Source of the DNA: Micrococcus sp. EYE_212
Lineage (GTDB): Bacteria; Actinomycetota; Actinomycetes; Actinomycetales; Micrococcaceae
Assembly (NCBI RefSeq): GCF_023147585.1
Contig: NZ_JAHXOZ010000001.1
Location: 248,001 to 312,000, forward strand
Direction of reading: 5' to 3'
Length of the DNA: 64,000 nucleotides
The notes below the pieces were generated by a model. That model worked only from the letters and a program-made list of their open reading frames with translations. It was not told where the DNA came from and did not search any database. Both the position numbers and the translations under genes were made by a program. Positions 44,794-53,416 of the stretch are shown one piece after another (position 1 is the first letter of the stretch; every line of letters begins with the position of its first letter).

Positions 44794-46404
44794 TCAGACC
44801 AGGCCGAGCCACCGCCAGTACGTCGCGGAGAAGAGCAGGACCATGAGGTAGCCGATCCCCGTGATGGGCAGTCCCGCCTTGAGGAACTGCATCGGGGTGA
44901 ACGCGCCCGTGCCGTACGCGAGCATGTTCTGCGGCGCGGAGACCGGCAGCAGGAAGCCGAAGCAGATCAGGAACTGCATGATCACGACGAACCCGAGGCC
45001 GCCCTCCGCAGCGTTCGGGATGGACGCGGCGAAGGCGATGAACACCGGGATCAGGGCGCTCGAGAGCGCGGTGGCCGAGGCGAAGCCCAGGTGGATGAGG
45101 ATCGTGAAGGCGCCCATGACGGCGATCAGCGCGACGATCGGCAGCTCGGCGAGGCCGAGCGCGGTGAAGGTGCGCTCGGAGAGCCACGCCGCGGCGCCCG
45201 TCTTGAGCAGCAGCGAGCCGAGCGAGATGCCCACGGCGAACACCACGAGCGTGCCCCAGTTGACGAGCTTCTCCACGGTCTTCCACGAGAACACGCCGAC
45301 GCGCGGGAGCAGGAGGAAGGCGACGGCGGCCAGGGTCACGGTGGTCGCATCGACGGGATGCAGGACGCCCTGGGTGGCCCACGCGGTCACCAGGAGGACG
45401 GCCACCACCGTCAGGCGCATCTCCTTGCCCGTCATCGGGCCGAGGGCGGCGAGGTCGCGCTGGACGACCTCGCGACCGCCGACCATGCGGTCCGTCTCCG
45501 GCTTGATGGCCCAGCGCATCACGAAGTAGAGCACCACGGACATGACGGCGGCCCACGGCGCGCCCCACACGAACCACTCGAGCCACGTGATCTGGCGGCC
45601 CATCTGGTCCTGGATGAAGCCGACAGCGACGAGGTTCTGGGCCGCGGAGGTCATGATGCCGATGTTCCAGATGGAGATGGCCTGCGCGGCGGTGATGACG
45701 AGCAGGGCGCTGAGCTTCGAGTCGGTCGGCATGCCGAAGGCCGCTACGAGGCCCATGAGGATCGGCACCACCGCGCCGGCGCGTGCCGTGGCCGACGGGA
45801 CGAAGAAGGACAGGATGATCGTGATGACGATCGTGCCGATGAGGATGTTGCTCGTCTTCTCGCCGGCGAACTTCAGCACGAGCAGCGCCACGCGCTTGTG
45901 CAGCCCCGTGGCCTGCATGGCGGCGGCGAGCACGAGGGCGCCGGCCACGAGGGCCACCGCGGAGTTGGAGAAGCCGCCCAGCGCGAGCCCTAGGGCGCCT
46001 GACGTGCCGAGGGCGGTCTCCGGGTCCGCCATGTCCGGGGCGAATCCGACGAGGAACGCGATCAGCCCGATGATGAGCACGGCGCTGACCGGGTAGGTGA
46101 CGGCCTCGCTCACCCACACGATGACGGCGAACGCGAGGACCGCGAGCGCCCGCTGTCCCGCGACGGAGAGTCCGAGGTCCTGCACGCCGGGCATGAGGGC
46201 CACCGCGGCCATCGCGAGGACGGCCAGGGCCAGCCACACCGGCTTGAGGTTCAGGTGCGCCAGGAAGGAGTCGTGGTGGCGATTCGCCGCGCGCTCGTGC
46301 GCCCGAACCACCTCCCGCTCCTCGCGGGCCTGGCCGCCCAGGGAGGCGCGGCGTTCGGCCGTCCTCCGCAGTCGATGGGATCCTGAGGTCCTGCCGGTGG
46401 CCAT
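44794..46404 (-). CDS. DASS-family (SLC13) anion/dicarboxylate transporter
   Basis: 536 residues. A basic 60-residue N terminus precedes 12 or more membrane segments. Two internally related halves carry the SNT-type motifs (GFSNSAVALVAGALVL; SAPQNMLAYGTGAF) and TARAGAVVPILMGL. It belongs to the same superfamily as the carrier at 21986 but is clearly a different member. The substrate is probably a divalent carboxylate with sodium coupling, by family. ATG 46404 has GAAGG about 10 bases upstream; a -10 box TAGAAT lies at 46482-46477. Confidence 0.83.
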   Translation of the reverse strand: MATGRTSGSHRLRRTAERRASLGGQAREEREVVRAHERAANRHHDSFLAHLNLKPVWLALAVLAMAAVALMPGVQDLGLSVAGQRALAVLAFAVIVWVSEAVTYPVSAVLIIGLIAFLVGFAPDMADPETALGTSGALGLALGGFSNSAVALVAGALVLAAAMQATGLHKRVALLVLKFAGEKTSNILIGTIVITIILSFFVPSATARAGAVVPILMGLVAAFGMPTDSKLSALLVITAAQAISIWNIGIMTSAAQNLVAVGFIQDQMGRQITWLEWFVWGAPWAAVMSVVLYFVMRWAIKPETDRMVGGREVVQRDLAALGPMTGKEMRLTVVAVLLVTAWATQGVLHPVDATTVTLAAVAFLLLPRVGVFSWKTVEKLVNWGTLVVFAVGISLGSLLLKTGAAAWLSERTFTALGLAELPIVALIAVMGAFTILIHLGFASATALSSALIPVFIAFAASIPNAAEGGLGFVVIMQFLICFGFLLPVSAPQNMLAYGTGAFTPMQFLKAGLPITGIGYLMVLLFSATYWRWLGLV

Positions 46405-46533
46405 GGCCGCCCGCCTTCCCGCCGCGCGCGGCGGCGTGCTCGCTCCGGAGGGCCGCGGGGCCGGGGCCCTCACCACGATTCTAGGCCTGACGTGGGCTCC
46501 TGACGGCCGCTGGTCGGGTGTCCTCGGACGCCC

Positions 46534-48630
46534 TCAGTCCTCCTCGGCGAGGCGCGCCAGCACGCCCCGCACCACCTGCCGGTCCGTGGTCCGCCAGAAG
46601 TCCGGCAGAGCGCTCGTGATGTAGCCGCCGTAGCGCTCGGTGGCCAGACGTGAGTCCAGCACGGCGACGACGCCGCGGTCCCCGACGGCGCGCACGAGGC
46701 GGCCGGCGCCCTGGGCCATGCGGACGGCGGCGTGCGTGGCCGACACCTTCATGAACCCGTTGCCGCCGTGCCGGGCGATGTCCCGCGTGCGCGCCTGGGA
46801 GAGCGGGTCGTCCGGGCGCGGGAACGGGATCCGGTCGATCACCACGAGGCGCAGCGAGGAGCCCGGCACGTCCACGCCCTGCCACAGGCTCATGGTCCCG
46901 AAGAGGGAGGCGTCCCGCTCCTCGGCGAACTGCCGGACGAGTGCGGAGAGGGTGGCATCGCCCTGGCACAGGATCGTCTGCGTCGGGCCCAGGCGGCGGC
47001 GCATCTCCGCCGCGGCGTCCTCGGCGGCCCGCCGGGAGGAGAACAGGCCGAGCGTGCCGCCGTTCGAGGCCTTCATGAGCTCCCCGAGCTCGTCGAGGGA
47101 CTCGGGGGAGGCCGTCCTCCCGGGACGCGGCAGGTGCCGGGCCACGTACAGCACGCCCTGGCGGGGATAGTCGAAGGGGCTGCCGACGTCGAGGGCGGTG
47201 TACGCGGGGGCGTCAGGCCCGGCGAGGCCGACGTCACCGGCCACCGAGTCGAACCGCCGCTCCCCCGTGCCCACGGTCAGCGTGGCGGAGGTGAGCACCG
47301 TGGTGGCCTTGCCGAAGAGCCCCTCACGCAGCTTGCCTGCCACCGAGATGGGGGCCACGTAGAGCTGCGGCGGGTCCTCCTCGTTGCCGGGCTGCCAGCC
47401 GACGCCGGGCTCGAAGTGCCCGGGCCGCGTGGCCCACAGGACCTCCGGGAAGTCGGCCTCGGGGCGCGCGGCGAGCATGCGCTCGGTGACCTCGAGGACC
47501 TCGACGAGGCGGGAGCGGGCCATCTGGTGGCCGCCGTCGCCGTCGGCCTCCTTGTCCTTGCTCTGGCCGAGGTCTGAGAAGCACTGCCGGGCGGCAGCGA
47601 GGACGGCGGTCAGCGCCTGCTCCTGCACCTCGTCCGGGCCGGTGGCGAGCAGCCCCGAGGGGGTGCCCGCGAAGGCGCGGTCCAGGGCGGCGCCGGCCTG
47701 CACGAGGTCCTCGACCGCCACCGAGGTGTGGCGCCGGACCGAGGTGGCGGCACCGTGCACGATCGAGCCGGAGAGCTGGCCCGTCACCGCGCCGGTGACG
47801 CGGTCCTGCAGCTCGTGCGCCTCGTCCACCACCACGGCGGAGTAGGCGGGGAGCACGGCGAGTCCCTCGAACGCGCTGATCGCGAGCATCGCGTGGTTGG
47901 TGACCACCACGTCGGCGTCCGCAGCGTCCGCGCGGGCGTGCTCCGAGAAGCACTCGTCCGCCATGGGGCAGCGGGACGCGCCGAGGCAGTCGACGGCCGA
48001 GACCGAGACCTGCCGCCAGGCGCGGTCCGTCACGGGGACCTCGAGGTCGTCGCGGTCGCCCGTCTCCGTCTCGTCCGCCCACGCACGCAGGTACATGACC
48101 TCCTTGCCCAGCAGCGACGACGGCCCTGAGGCCCCGTCCGAGGCGGAGCCGATCATGCCGCCGTCGTCGGCCACCGTGAAGAGGGCCTCCTCGCCCTCGT
48201 CCCCGGGATACCCGCCGTCCACCTTGTGCCGGCACAGGTAGTTGGAGCGCCCCTTGACGAGCGCGACGACGGGCTCGCGCGGCAGCTCCCCCTTCAGCGC
48301 CTCCACGAGGCGCGGGGCGTCCCGCTTCATGATCTGCGCCTGGAGGGCCAGGGTGGCCGTCGCGATCACGACGGGGTCCTCCTGGTCCATGGCGTGCTGC
48401 AGCGCCGGGATCAGGTAGGCCAGCGACTTGCCGGTGCCGGTCCCGGCCTGGACCAGCAGGTGCCGCCGCGACTCGAGGGCGCGCGCGACCTGCAGGACCA
48501 TCTCCTTCTGGCCCGCGCGCTCCTGGCCGCCCGTGGCCTCGACCACGGCGTCCAGGAGCCGCAGCGCCTCCCTCTCCCGATCCGTGCGGGGGGCCGAGAC
48601 GGCCCCCTCCGCGGCGTCCGCCCCGCTCAT
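46534..48630 (-). CDS. dinG: DinG/XPD-type ATP-dependent DNA helicase
   Basis: 698 residues, superfamily 2. Walker A is VQAGTGTGKSLAYLIPAL near residue 62 and the DEAH box VVVDEAHEL. Four cysteines between them (YLCRHK, CLGASRC, DEC) fit the iron-sulfur cluster site of DinG/XPD. Later motifs include LFGTMSLWQGVDVPG and AQGAGRLVRAVGDRG. It unwinds 5'-to-3', including R-loops and replication-blocking structures. Its ATG overlaps the hflX stop (ATGA), so it shares the hflX promoter. Confidence 0.9.
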   Translation of the reverse strand: MSGADAAEGAVSAPRTDREREALRLLDAVVEATGGQERAGQKEMVLQVARALESRRHLLVQAGTGTGKSLAYLIPALQHAMDQEDPVVIATATLALQAQIMKRDAPRLVEALKGELPREPVVALVKGRSNYLCRHKVDGGYPGDEGEEALFTVADDGGMIGSASDGASGPSSLLGKEVMYLRAWADETETGDRDDLEVPVTDRAWRQVSVSAVDCLGASRCPMADECFSEHARADAADADVVVTNHAMLAISAFEGLAVLPAYSAVVVDEAHELQDRVTGAVTGQLSGSIVHGAATSVRRHTSVAVEDLVQAGAALDRAFAGTPSGLLATGPDEVQEQALTAVLAAARQCFSDLGQSKDKEADGDGGHQMARSRLVEVLEVTERMLAARPEADFPEVLWATRPGHFEPGVGWQPGNEEDPPQLYVAPISVAGKLREGLFGKATTVLTSATLTVGTGERRFDSVAGDVGLAGPDAPAYTALDVGSPFDYPRQGVLYVARHLPRPGRTASPESLDELGELMKASNGGTLGLFSSRRAAEDAAAEMRRRLGPTQTILCQGDATLSALVRQFAEERDASLFGTMSLWQGVDVPGSSLRLVVIDRIPFPRPDDPLSQARTRDIARHGGNGFMKVSATHAAVRMAQGAGRLVRAVGDRGVVAVLDSRLATERYGGYITSALPDFWRTTDRQVVRGVLARLAEED

Positions 48631-50240
48631 GAGGCGTCGGAGTCCACGCGGTGCTCCGCGAGCTCGGCGGCGATGTCCTCGCGCACGAGGACGGTCAGGC
48701 GGGTGCCGCCCTCCTCATAGGCCTCGGCGAGGATCTCCGCGTCCGCGGAGTGCAGGCGCGAGACCACGTCGCCCCGCGTGAACGGGACGAGCAGCTCGAG
48801 GCGCACGCTGGGCCGTGGGATCGTGGCCGCGATGGCCTTCTCCAGCTCGTCGATGCCGGCGCCGGTGCGGGCCGAGACCACGACGGTGTGCGGCTCCTTC
48901 GAGCGGATGCGGGCGATGACCACGGGATCCGCCGCGTCCGCCTTGTTCAGCACGATGATCTCCGGGATGCGCTGCGCGTCCACCTCGGCCAGCACGCCGC
49001 GCACGGCGGCGATCTGCCCCTCGGGGTCCGGGTGCGCGCCGTCCACGACGTGGAGGATGACGTCCGCGTCCGCGACCTCCTCCAGGGTGGAGCGGAAGGC
49101 CTCCACGAGCTGCGTGGGAAGGTTGCGCACGAAGCCCACGGTGTCCGAGAGCGTGTAGCCGATGCCGTCCGGGGTCACGGCCTTGCGGACCGTGGGGTCC
49201 AGGGTGGCGAACAGCGCGTTCTCCACGAGCACCCCCGCGTGGGTGAGGCGGTTGAGCAGTGAGGACTTGCCCGCGTTGGTGTAGCCGGCGATGGCCACGG
49301 ACGGCACCCGATTGCGCCGGCGGTTGGCCCGCTTGGCCTCGCGCGCCGGCTTCATGGCGGAGATGTCCCGGCGCAGCTTGGCCATGCGCGTGCGGATGCG
49401 ACGGCGGTCCAGCTCGATCTTCGTCTCGCCAGGGCCGCGGGAGCCGATGCCCTCGCCGCCGGCCGCACGGCCGCCGGCCTGGCGCGACATGGACTCGCCC
49501 CAGCCGCGCAGGCGAGGCAGGAGGTACTCGAGCTGGGCCAGCTCGACCTGCGCGCGGCCCTCGCGGGACTTCGCGTGCTGCGCGAAGATGTCCAGGATCA
49601 GCGCGGTGCGGTCGATGACCTTGACCCGCACCACGTCCTCGAGCGCGCGGCGCTGGGACGGGGCGAGCTCGGAGTCCACCACCACGGTGTCCGCGCCGGA
49701 GAGGGCCACGATCTCCGCGAGCTCACGGGCCTTGCCCTTGCCGAGGAACGTGGCCGGGTCCGGGGTGGCGCGGCGCTGGATGACACCGTCCAGCACCTCC
49801 GAGCCCGCGGTCTCCGCGAGCGCGGCGAGCTCCTGGAGGGAGTTCTCGGCGTCCTCCGCGGTGCCCTCGGTCCACACGCCCGCCAGGACCACCCGCTCGA
49901 GGCGCAGCTGGCGGTACTCGACCTCGGACATGTCCTCGAGCTCCGTGGAGAGCCCGGCCACGCGGCGCAGGGAATGGCGCGCGGCCAGTTCGTCCTGGTC
50001 GCCGTCGAACTCGGTGTGCTCGTCCCCGCCCTCGGCGAGCGCGAGCGCGCGGCCCCCGACGACGGACGCCCGATCGCGCGTCTCGGAGGCCTGCTCGGAC
50101 GCGTCGTCCCCGCCGGACGCGCGGCGGGCGTCGTCGGCGGCGAGGATGCGGTCGATCACGGCCTGGATCTCGTCCTCGGATCCTGCCGCGGCGGCTCCCG
50201 GCCCGTTCTGGCCGGCGGTGTTCTGGTGCTCGTCAGTCAT
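48627..50240 (-). CDS. hflX: Ribosome-associated GTPase HflX
   Basis: 537 residues. The N-terminal HflX domain (EVLDGVIQRRATPDPATFLG, GKGKARELAEI) and a glycine-rich linker (GRAAGGEGIGSRGPGETKIE) precede the GTPase with G1 AGYTNAGKSSLLN, G3 DTVGF and G4 NKAD. A ~100-residue acidic N-terminal extension is present. It splits stalled ribosomes. AGAGGAGA lies four bases before ATG. The promoter at 50282-50308 is of the same type as the proximal recA promoter. Confidence 0.93.
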   Translation of the reverse strand: MTDEHQNTAGQNGPGAAAAGSEDEIQAVIDRILAADDARRASGGDDASEQASETRDRASVVGGRALALAEGGDEHTEFDGDQDELAARHSLRRVAGLSTELEDMSEVEYRQLRLERVVLAGVWTEGTAEDAENSLQELAALAETAGSEVLDGVIQRRATPDPATFLGKGKARELAEIVALSGADTVVVDSELAPSQRRALEDVVRVKVIDRTALILDIFAQHAKSREGRAQVELAQLEYLLPRLRGWGESMSRQAGGRAAGGEGIGSRGPGETKIELDRRRIRTRMAKLRRDISAMKPAREAKRANRRRNRVPSVAIAGYTNAGKSSLLNRLTHAGVLVENALFATLDPTVRKAVTPDGIGYTLSDTVGFVRNLPTQLVEAFRSTLEEVADADVILHVVDGAHPDPEGQIAAVRGVLAEVDAQRIPEIIVLNKADAADPVVIARIRSKEPHTVVVSARTGAGIDELEKAIAATIPRPSVRLELLVPFTRGDVVSRLHSADAEILAEAYEEGGTRLTVLVREDIAAELAEHRVDSDAS

Positions 50241-50281
50241 GGTCTCCTCTGGGCGCCCGTCGGTGGGGCCCGGTTCGAATC

Positions 50282-50304
50282 AGCGTAGTGGGTGGGGCGG
50301 ACGC
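50282..50304 (-). promoter_or_regulatory. Damage-type promoter of hflX-dinG (GCGTCCGCC-N8-TACGCT)
   Basis: Minus-strand GCGTCCGCC (50304-50296), eight bases, TACGCT (50287-50282). Predicted start near 50275, 35 bases before hflX. Same motif and spacing as the proximal recA promoter and the ftsK promoter. Confidence 0.6.
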
Positions 50305-50305
50305 G

Positions 50306-50569
50306 CTAGCGGCCCTGTGGAGCTCGGGCGACGTCCTCGCGGGTCCATGCGTCCAGCCGGCCGGTTCCCTCAGGCAGCCGCGCGATCAGCGCCTCCAACG
50401 GTGCGGTGGCGATCCCCCTGCCCTCGTGGTCGGGGTGGACGTCGAGGATCCCGAGGACCTCACCGCCCGAGCCGACGGCGACCCACCGGGTCGAGGGGAA
50501 GGACAGGGCGCGGCAGTGCAGCCAGCTCGGCGTGTCCGGCGGGCGCGCAGAGCGCAGCGTGATGCTCAT
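50306..50569 (-). pseudogene. Truncated GNAT acetyltransferase
   Basis: 87 residues, against about 140 for the family. The core beta-strands and acetyl-CoA loop are present (VAVGSGGEVLGILDV, HPDHEGRGIATAPL), then the frame ends after RLDAWTRED at a TAG, exactly where the C-terminal strand pair (usually ...FYxxxGF) should begin. No other frame continues the fold before the hflX promoter. Either a C-terminally deleted pseudogene or a minimal protein; the former is preferred. AGGA lies about eight bases before ATG 50569. Confidence 0.5.
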
Positions 50570-50674
50570 GGGGATGTCCTGTTCGCGTCAGCGGGGCCCG
50601 GGCGCGCGGAAGCGACGCCTCAGGGGCGGGATGCGGGGTGTGACGGCGGCCGGAGCGGGGCTCCACGGCGGGCG

Positions 50675-50695
50675 TCAGGCGAACAGCAGGAACAT
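50675..50695 (-). CDS. Possible six-codon leader peptide MFLLFA
   Basis: Minus-strand TAGGGT (50708-50703), seven bases, then ATG-TTC-CTG-CTG-TTC-GCC-TGA. The distance is the same as in the leaderless genes of this window, so an mRNA would begin with this mini-frame, 106 bases before the truncated acetyltransferase. Peptide function, if any, is unknown. Nothing else is seen in the 302-base gene-free stretch 50570-50871 except the methyltransferase promoter. Confidence 0.3.
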   Translation of the reverse strand: MFLLFA

Positions 50696-50858
50696 GAATG
50701 ACACCCTACCCGGCCCCCACCGCCGCGGGAAGCCTCTCCCCCGTGGGCGAACACCCTCTCCGACATGGCGCCGCAGGCCGCCCCGGCGCCGCCGACCACG
50801 CCACGGTTCCCGTGAGCGGCGCCGGCCAGGCGAGACGGTCTGCGGCCCACCGCCTGAC

Positions 50859-50864
50859 TACGAT
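50859..50864 (+). promoter_or_regulatory. -10 box TACGAT giving a leaderless methyltransferase mRNA
   Basis: TACGAT, seven bases (GGTCCGC), then GTG 50872. Confidence 0.55.
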
Positions 50865-50871
50865 GGTCCGC

Positions 50872-51498
50872 GTGAGTCAGCCAGCCCACTACTTCTCCCC
50901 CGACCCCGGGACGCCCGAGCGACGCCGGCGGATCGAGGTCGAGCTCGCGGGCCGGACCGTGGCCGTGCAGACGGCCAACGGGATCTTCTCGCCCGACGGG
51001 ATCGACAAGGGCACCGCCGCCCTGCTCTCCGCGGTCCCCGTGCCGCCGTCGCACGGCGCCTTCCTCGACGTCGGCGCGGGCTGGGGACCGCTCGCCCTCA
51101 CGCTCGCACTGCGCTCGCCCGAGGCCCATGTGACCGGCGTCGAGGTGAACGAGCGGTCGATCGGTCTGGCCCGGGACAACGCGGCCGCCGTGGGCGCCGA
51201 GAACGCGGTGTTCCTGCGGCCCGAGGACGTGCCGGCGGACGCGGGCTTCGACCTCATCTGGTCCAACCCGCCCATCCGCGTGGGCAAGGAGGTGCTCCAC
51301 GAGCTGCTGGAGCGCTGGCTGCCCGCGCTGAACCCGGGCGGCGAGGCGTGGCTCGTGGTGCAGAAGAACCTCGGGGCCGACTCGCTGCAGCCCTGGATCG
51401 CCGGGATGCTCGAGGACCGCACCCCGGGGGCGTTCACCGTGCGTCGCGCGGCCACCGTCAAGGGGTTCCGCATCCTGACGGTGACCCGGCAGGCCTGA
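50872..51498 (+). CDS. Class I SAM-dependent methyltransferase (RsmC/MTS-like)
   Basis: 208 residues. SAM motif I is FLDVGAGWGPLALTLA near residue 65, motif II VTGVEVNERS, and the catalytic NPPI motif is in LIWSNPPIRVGKE. NPPI and overall layout match the MTS family of RsmC/RsmD-type N2-guanine rRNA methyltransferases, in a minimal single-domain form. The GTG start at 50872 follows from the leaderless promoter. It converges on dapF. Confidence 0.82.
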   Translation: MSQPAHYFSPDPGTPERRRRIEVELAGRTVAVQTANGIFSPDGIDKGTAALLSAVPVPPSHGAFLDVGAGWGPLALTLALRSPEAHVTGVEVNERSIGLARDNAAAVGAENAVFLRPEDVPADAGFDLIWSNPPIRVGKEVLHELLERWLPALNPGGEAWLVVQKNLGADSLQPWIAGMLEDRTPGAFTVRRAATVKGFRILTVTRQA

Positions 51499-51531
51499 CC
51501 CGCGGCCGGAGCGTCGGCCGGCGACCGGGTC

Positions 51532-52473
51532 TCAGCCGCGCAGCTCGCCGTCGAACACGAGCTCGGCGGCCCCCGCGAGGACGACGTGCTCCTCGCCGTC
51601 GGAGGCCAGGACGAAGTCCACCGCGAGCACGCCGCCCGGGACCTCCACGAGCCACGAGTCCGCGCCCTCGGGCCCGGCCCACACGCGCATGGCCGCCGCG
51701 GCCGCGCACGCGCCCGTGCCGCACGACTGGGTCTCCCCCACGCCGCGCTCGTGCACGCGCATCCGCACCCGGCCCACGCCCCCCTTGACGAGCGGCTCGT
51801 GGGCGGCCACGAACTCCACGTTGGTGCCGTGCGGCGGCTCGGGGTCCACCTCGGGAGCCGTGTGCAGCTCCAGCGCCTCGAGCTCCGCGAACGCCCCGAG
51901 CGGGACCACCGTGTGGGGGTTGCCCATCGAGATGCTCAGGCCGGGACGGGCGTCCGTCAGCCCGGTGGCGCGCACCATCGAGTCGGCGGCCGCGTCCTCC
52001 GCGAGCTCCGGGTCGATCAGGCTCCAGGGGCCCATGTCGATCGCGTAGCCGTGCTCCATGCGGGTGACGGACTTCGCGCCCGCGCGGGTTCCGATGGTCA
52101 GCGCCGAGCCGACGGGCAGGTCCACGAGCTCCTTCTCCACGAGGAAGTGGACGAAGACGCGCACGCCGTTGCCGCACATCTCGGCGACCGAGCCGTCCCC
52201 GTTGCGGTAGTCCATGAACCACTCGGCCTCGGGAGCCGCGGCCAGCACCTCGCGGCCCTCGGGGAGGTGCGCCGAACGCACGGCGCGGATGACGCCGTCG
52301 GCGCCGATCCCCTGGTGGCGGTCCGCGAGCATCGCGACGCGGGAGGGCTCGAGGTGCGCGTTGCCGTCCGGGTCGGCGATCAGCACGAAGTCGTTGCCCG
52401 TGCCGTGGCCCTTCGTGAAGGGCAGCGTGGGCGTGGTGTCGACGACGGCGGAGGCGCCGGGCAGGAGGCTCAT
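51532..52473 (-). CDS. dapF: Diaminopimelate epimerase
   Basis: 313 residues. Interconverts LL- and meso-diaminopimelate using two cysteines: Cys100 in EMCGNGVR and Cys251 in SCGTGACA. KGHGTGNDFVL and MDYRNGDGS complete the site. Needed for lysine synthesis; peptidoglycan of Micrococcus-type organisms contains lysine. ATG 52473 is fixed by the leaderless promoter; it follows miaA. Confidence 0.94.
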   Translation of the reverse strand: MSLLPGASAVVDTTPTLPFTKGHGTGNDFVLIADPDGNAHLEPSRVAMLADRHQGIGADGVIRAVRSAHLPEGREVLAAAPEAEWFMDYRNGDGSVAEMCGNGVRVFVHFLVEKELVDLPVGSALTIGTRAGAKSVTRMEHGYAIDMGPWSLIDPELAEDAAADSMVRATGLTDARPGLSISMGNPHTVVPLGAFAELEALELHTAPEVDPEPPHGTNVEFVAAHEPLVKGGVGRVRMRVHERGVGETQSCGTGACAAAAAMRVWAGPEGADSWLVEVPGGVLAVDFVLASDGEEHVVLAGAAELVFDGELRG

Positions 52474-52480
52474 GCGGGCC

Positions 52481-52486
52481 AGTCTA
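52481..52486 (-). promoter_or_regulatory. -10 box TAGACT giving a leaderless dapF mRNA
   Basis: Minus-strand TAGACT, seven bases (GGCCCGC), then ATG 52473. The box overlaps the last codons of miaA. Confidence 0.6.
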
Positions 52487-53416
52487 GGAGGCGGGCTCGG
52501 CGGCGAGCACCGCGAGGGAGCGCTCGAGGACGCCGGGGGCGAGGGCGTCGACCCAGCGCACGCGGGGATCGGCGCGGAACCACGTCTCCTGGCGGCGGGC
52601 GAAGCGCCGGGTGGCCACCACGGTGCGCTCGACGGCGTCGCCCAGGCTCGCGGTGCCGTCGAGGACCTCGAGCACGGGCGCGTACCCGATGGCCTGGGAG
52701 GCGGTGCGCCCCTCCCGCAGGCCGGCGGCGTCGAGGCGCCGCACCTCCTCGACGAGCCCGGCGTCCACCATGGCCGCGACGCGCGCGGCGATGCGCGCGT
52801 GGAGCACGGCGCGGTCGATCCGCAGCCCGAGCTGCACGGCCGGCGCCACGGAGTCCGCGTAGCGCCGCCGCGGCATGAACGCCGAGAACGGCCGGCCCGT
52901 GATCCGGTGCACCTCGAGGGCGCGCACCAGGCGCCGCTCGTCCGCGACCTTCTCCGCGGAGACCGGGTCGACGGCGGCGAGCTCGGCCCGCAGCGCGGCC
53001 TCCCCGCGTGCGGCCAGCTGGGCCTCGACCTCCCCGCGGACCGTCGGATCGGTGGGAGGGAACTCCAGCTCGTCGAGGGCCGCACGGACGTACAGGCCCG
53101 ACCCGCCGACGAGGATCGGGGTGCGACCCCGCGCCCGGATCTGCGCGAACAGCTCGCGGGCGCGCCGCTGGAAGTCCGCGACGGAGGCCTCCTCGCGCAC
53201 GTCCAGGACGTCGAGGAGATGGTGCGGGACGCCCTCGCGCTCGGCCTCCGTGACCTTCGCGGTGCCCACGTCCATGCCACGGTAGAGCTGCAGCGCGTCA
53301 CCGTTGACGATCTCCCCGTCCAGCCGGTGCGCGAGGGCGACGGCGAGAGCGGACTTGCCGGTCGCCGTCGCCCCCACCACGGCGACGACGGGCGGGCGCG
53401 CGGCCGGCACGCTCAC
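52484..53416 (-). CDS. miaA: tRNA dimethylallyltransferase
   Basis: 310 residues. The P-loop [16 protein letters not shown] is at the N terminus. The DMAPP/tRNA motifs [26 protein letters not shown] and [10 protein letters not shown] follow, and the C-terminal [11 protein letters not shown] segment contacts tRNA. It puts the isopentenyl group on A37. GTG 53416 overlaps the miaB stop (GTGA), coupling the two enzymes of ms2i6A37 formation. Confidence 0.95.
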   Translation of the reverse strand: MSVPAARPPVVAVVGATATGKSALAVALAHRLDGEIVNGDALQLYRGMDVGTAKVTEAEREGVPHHLLDVLDVREEASVADFQRRARELFAQIRARGRTPILVGGSGLYVRAALDELEFPPTDPTVRGEVEAQLAARGEAALRAELAAVDPVSAEKVADERRLVRALEVHRITGRPFSAFMPRRRYADSVAPAVQLGLRIDRAVLHARIAARVAAMVDAGLVEEVRRLDAAGLREGRTASQAIGYAPVLEVLDGTASLGDAVERTVVATRRFARRQETWFRADPRVRWVDALAPGVLERSLAVLAAEPAS

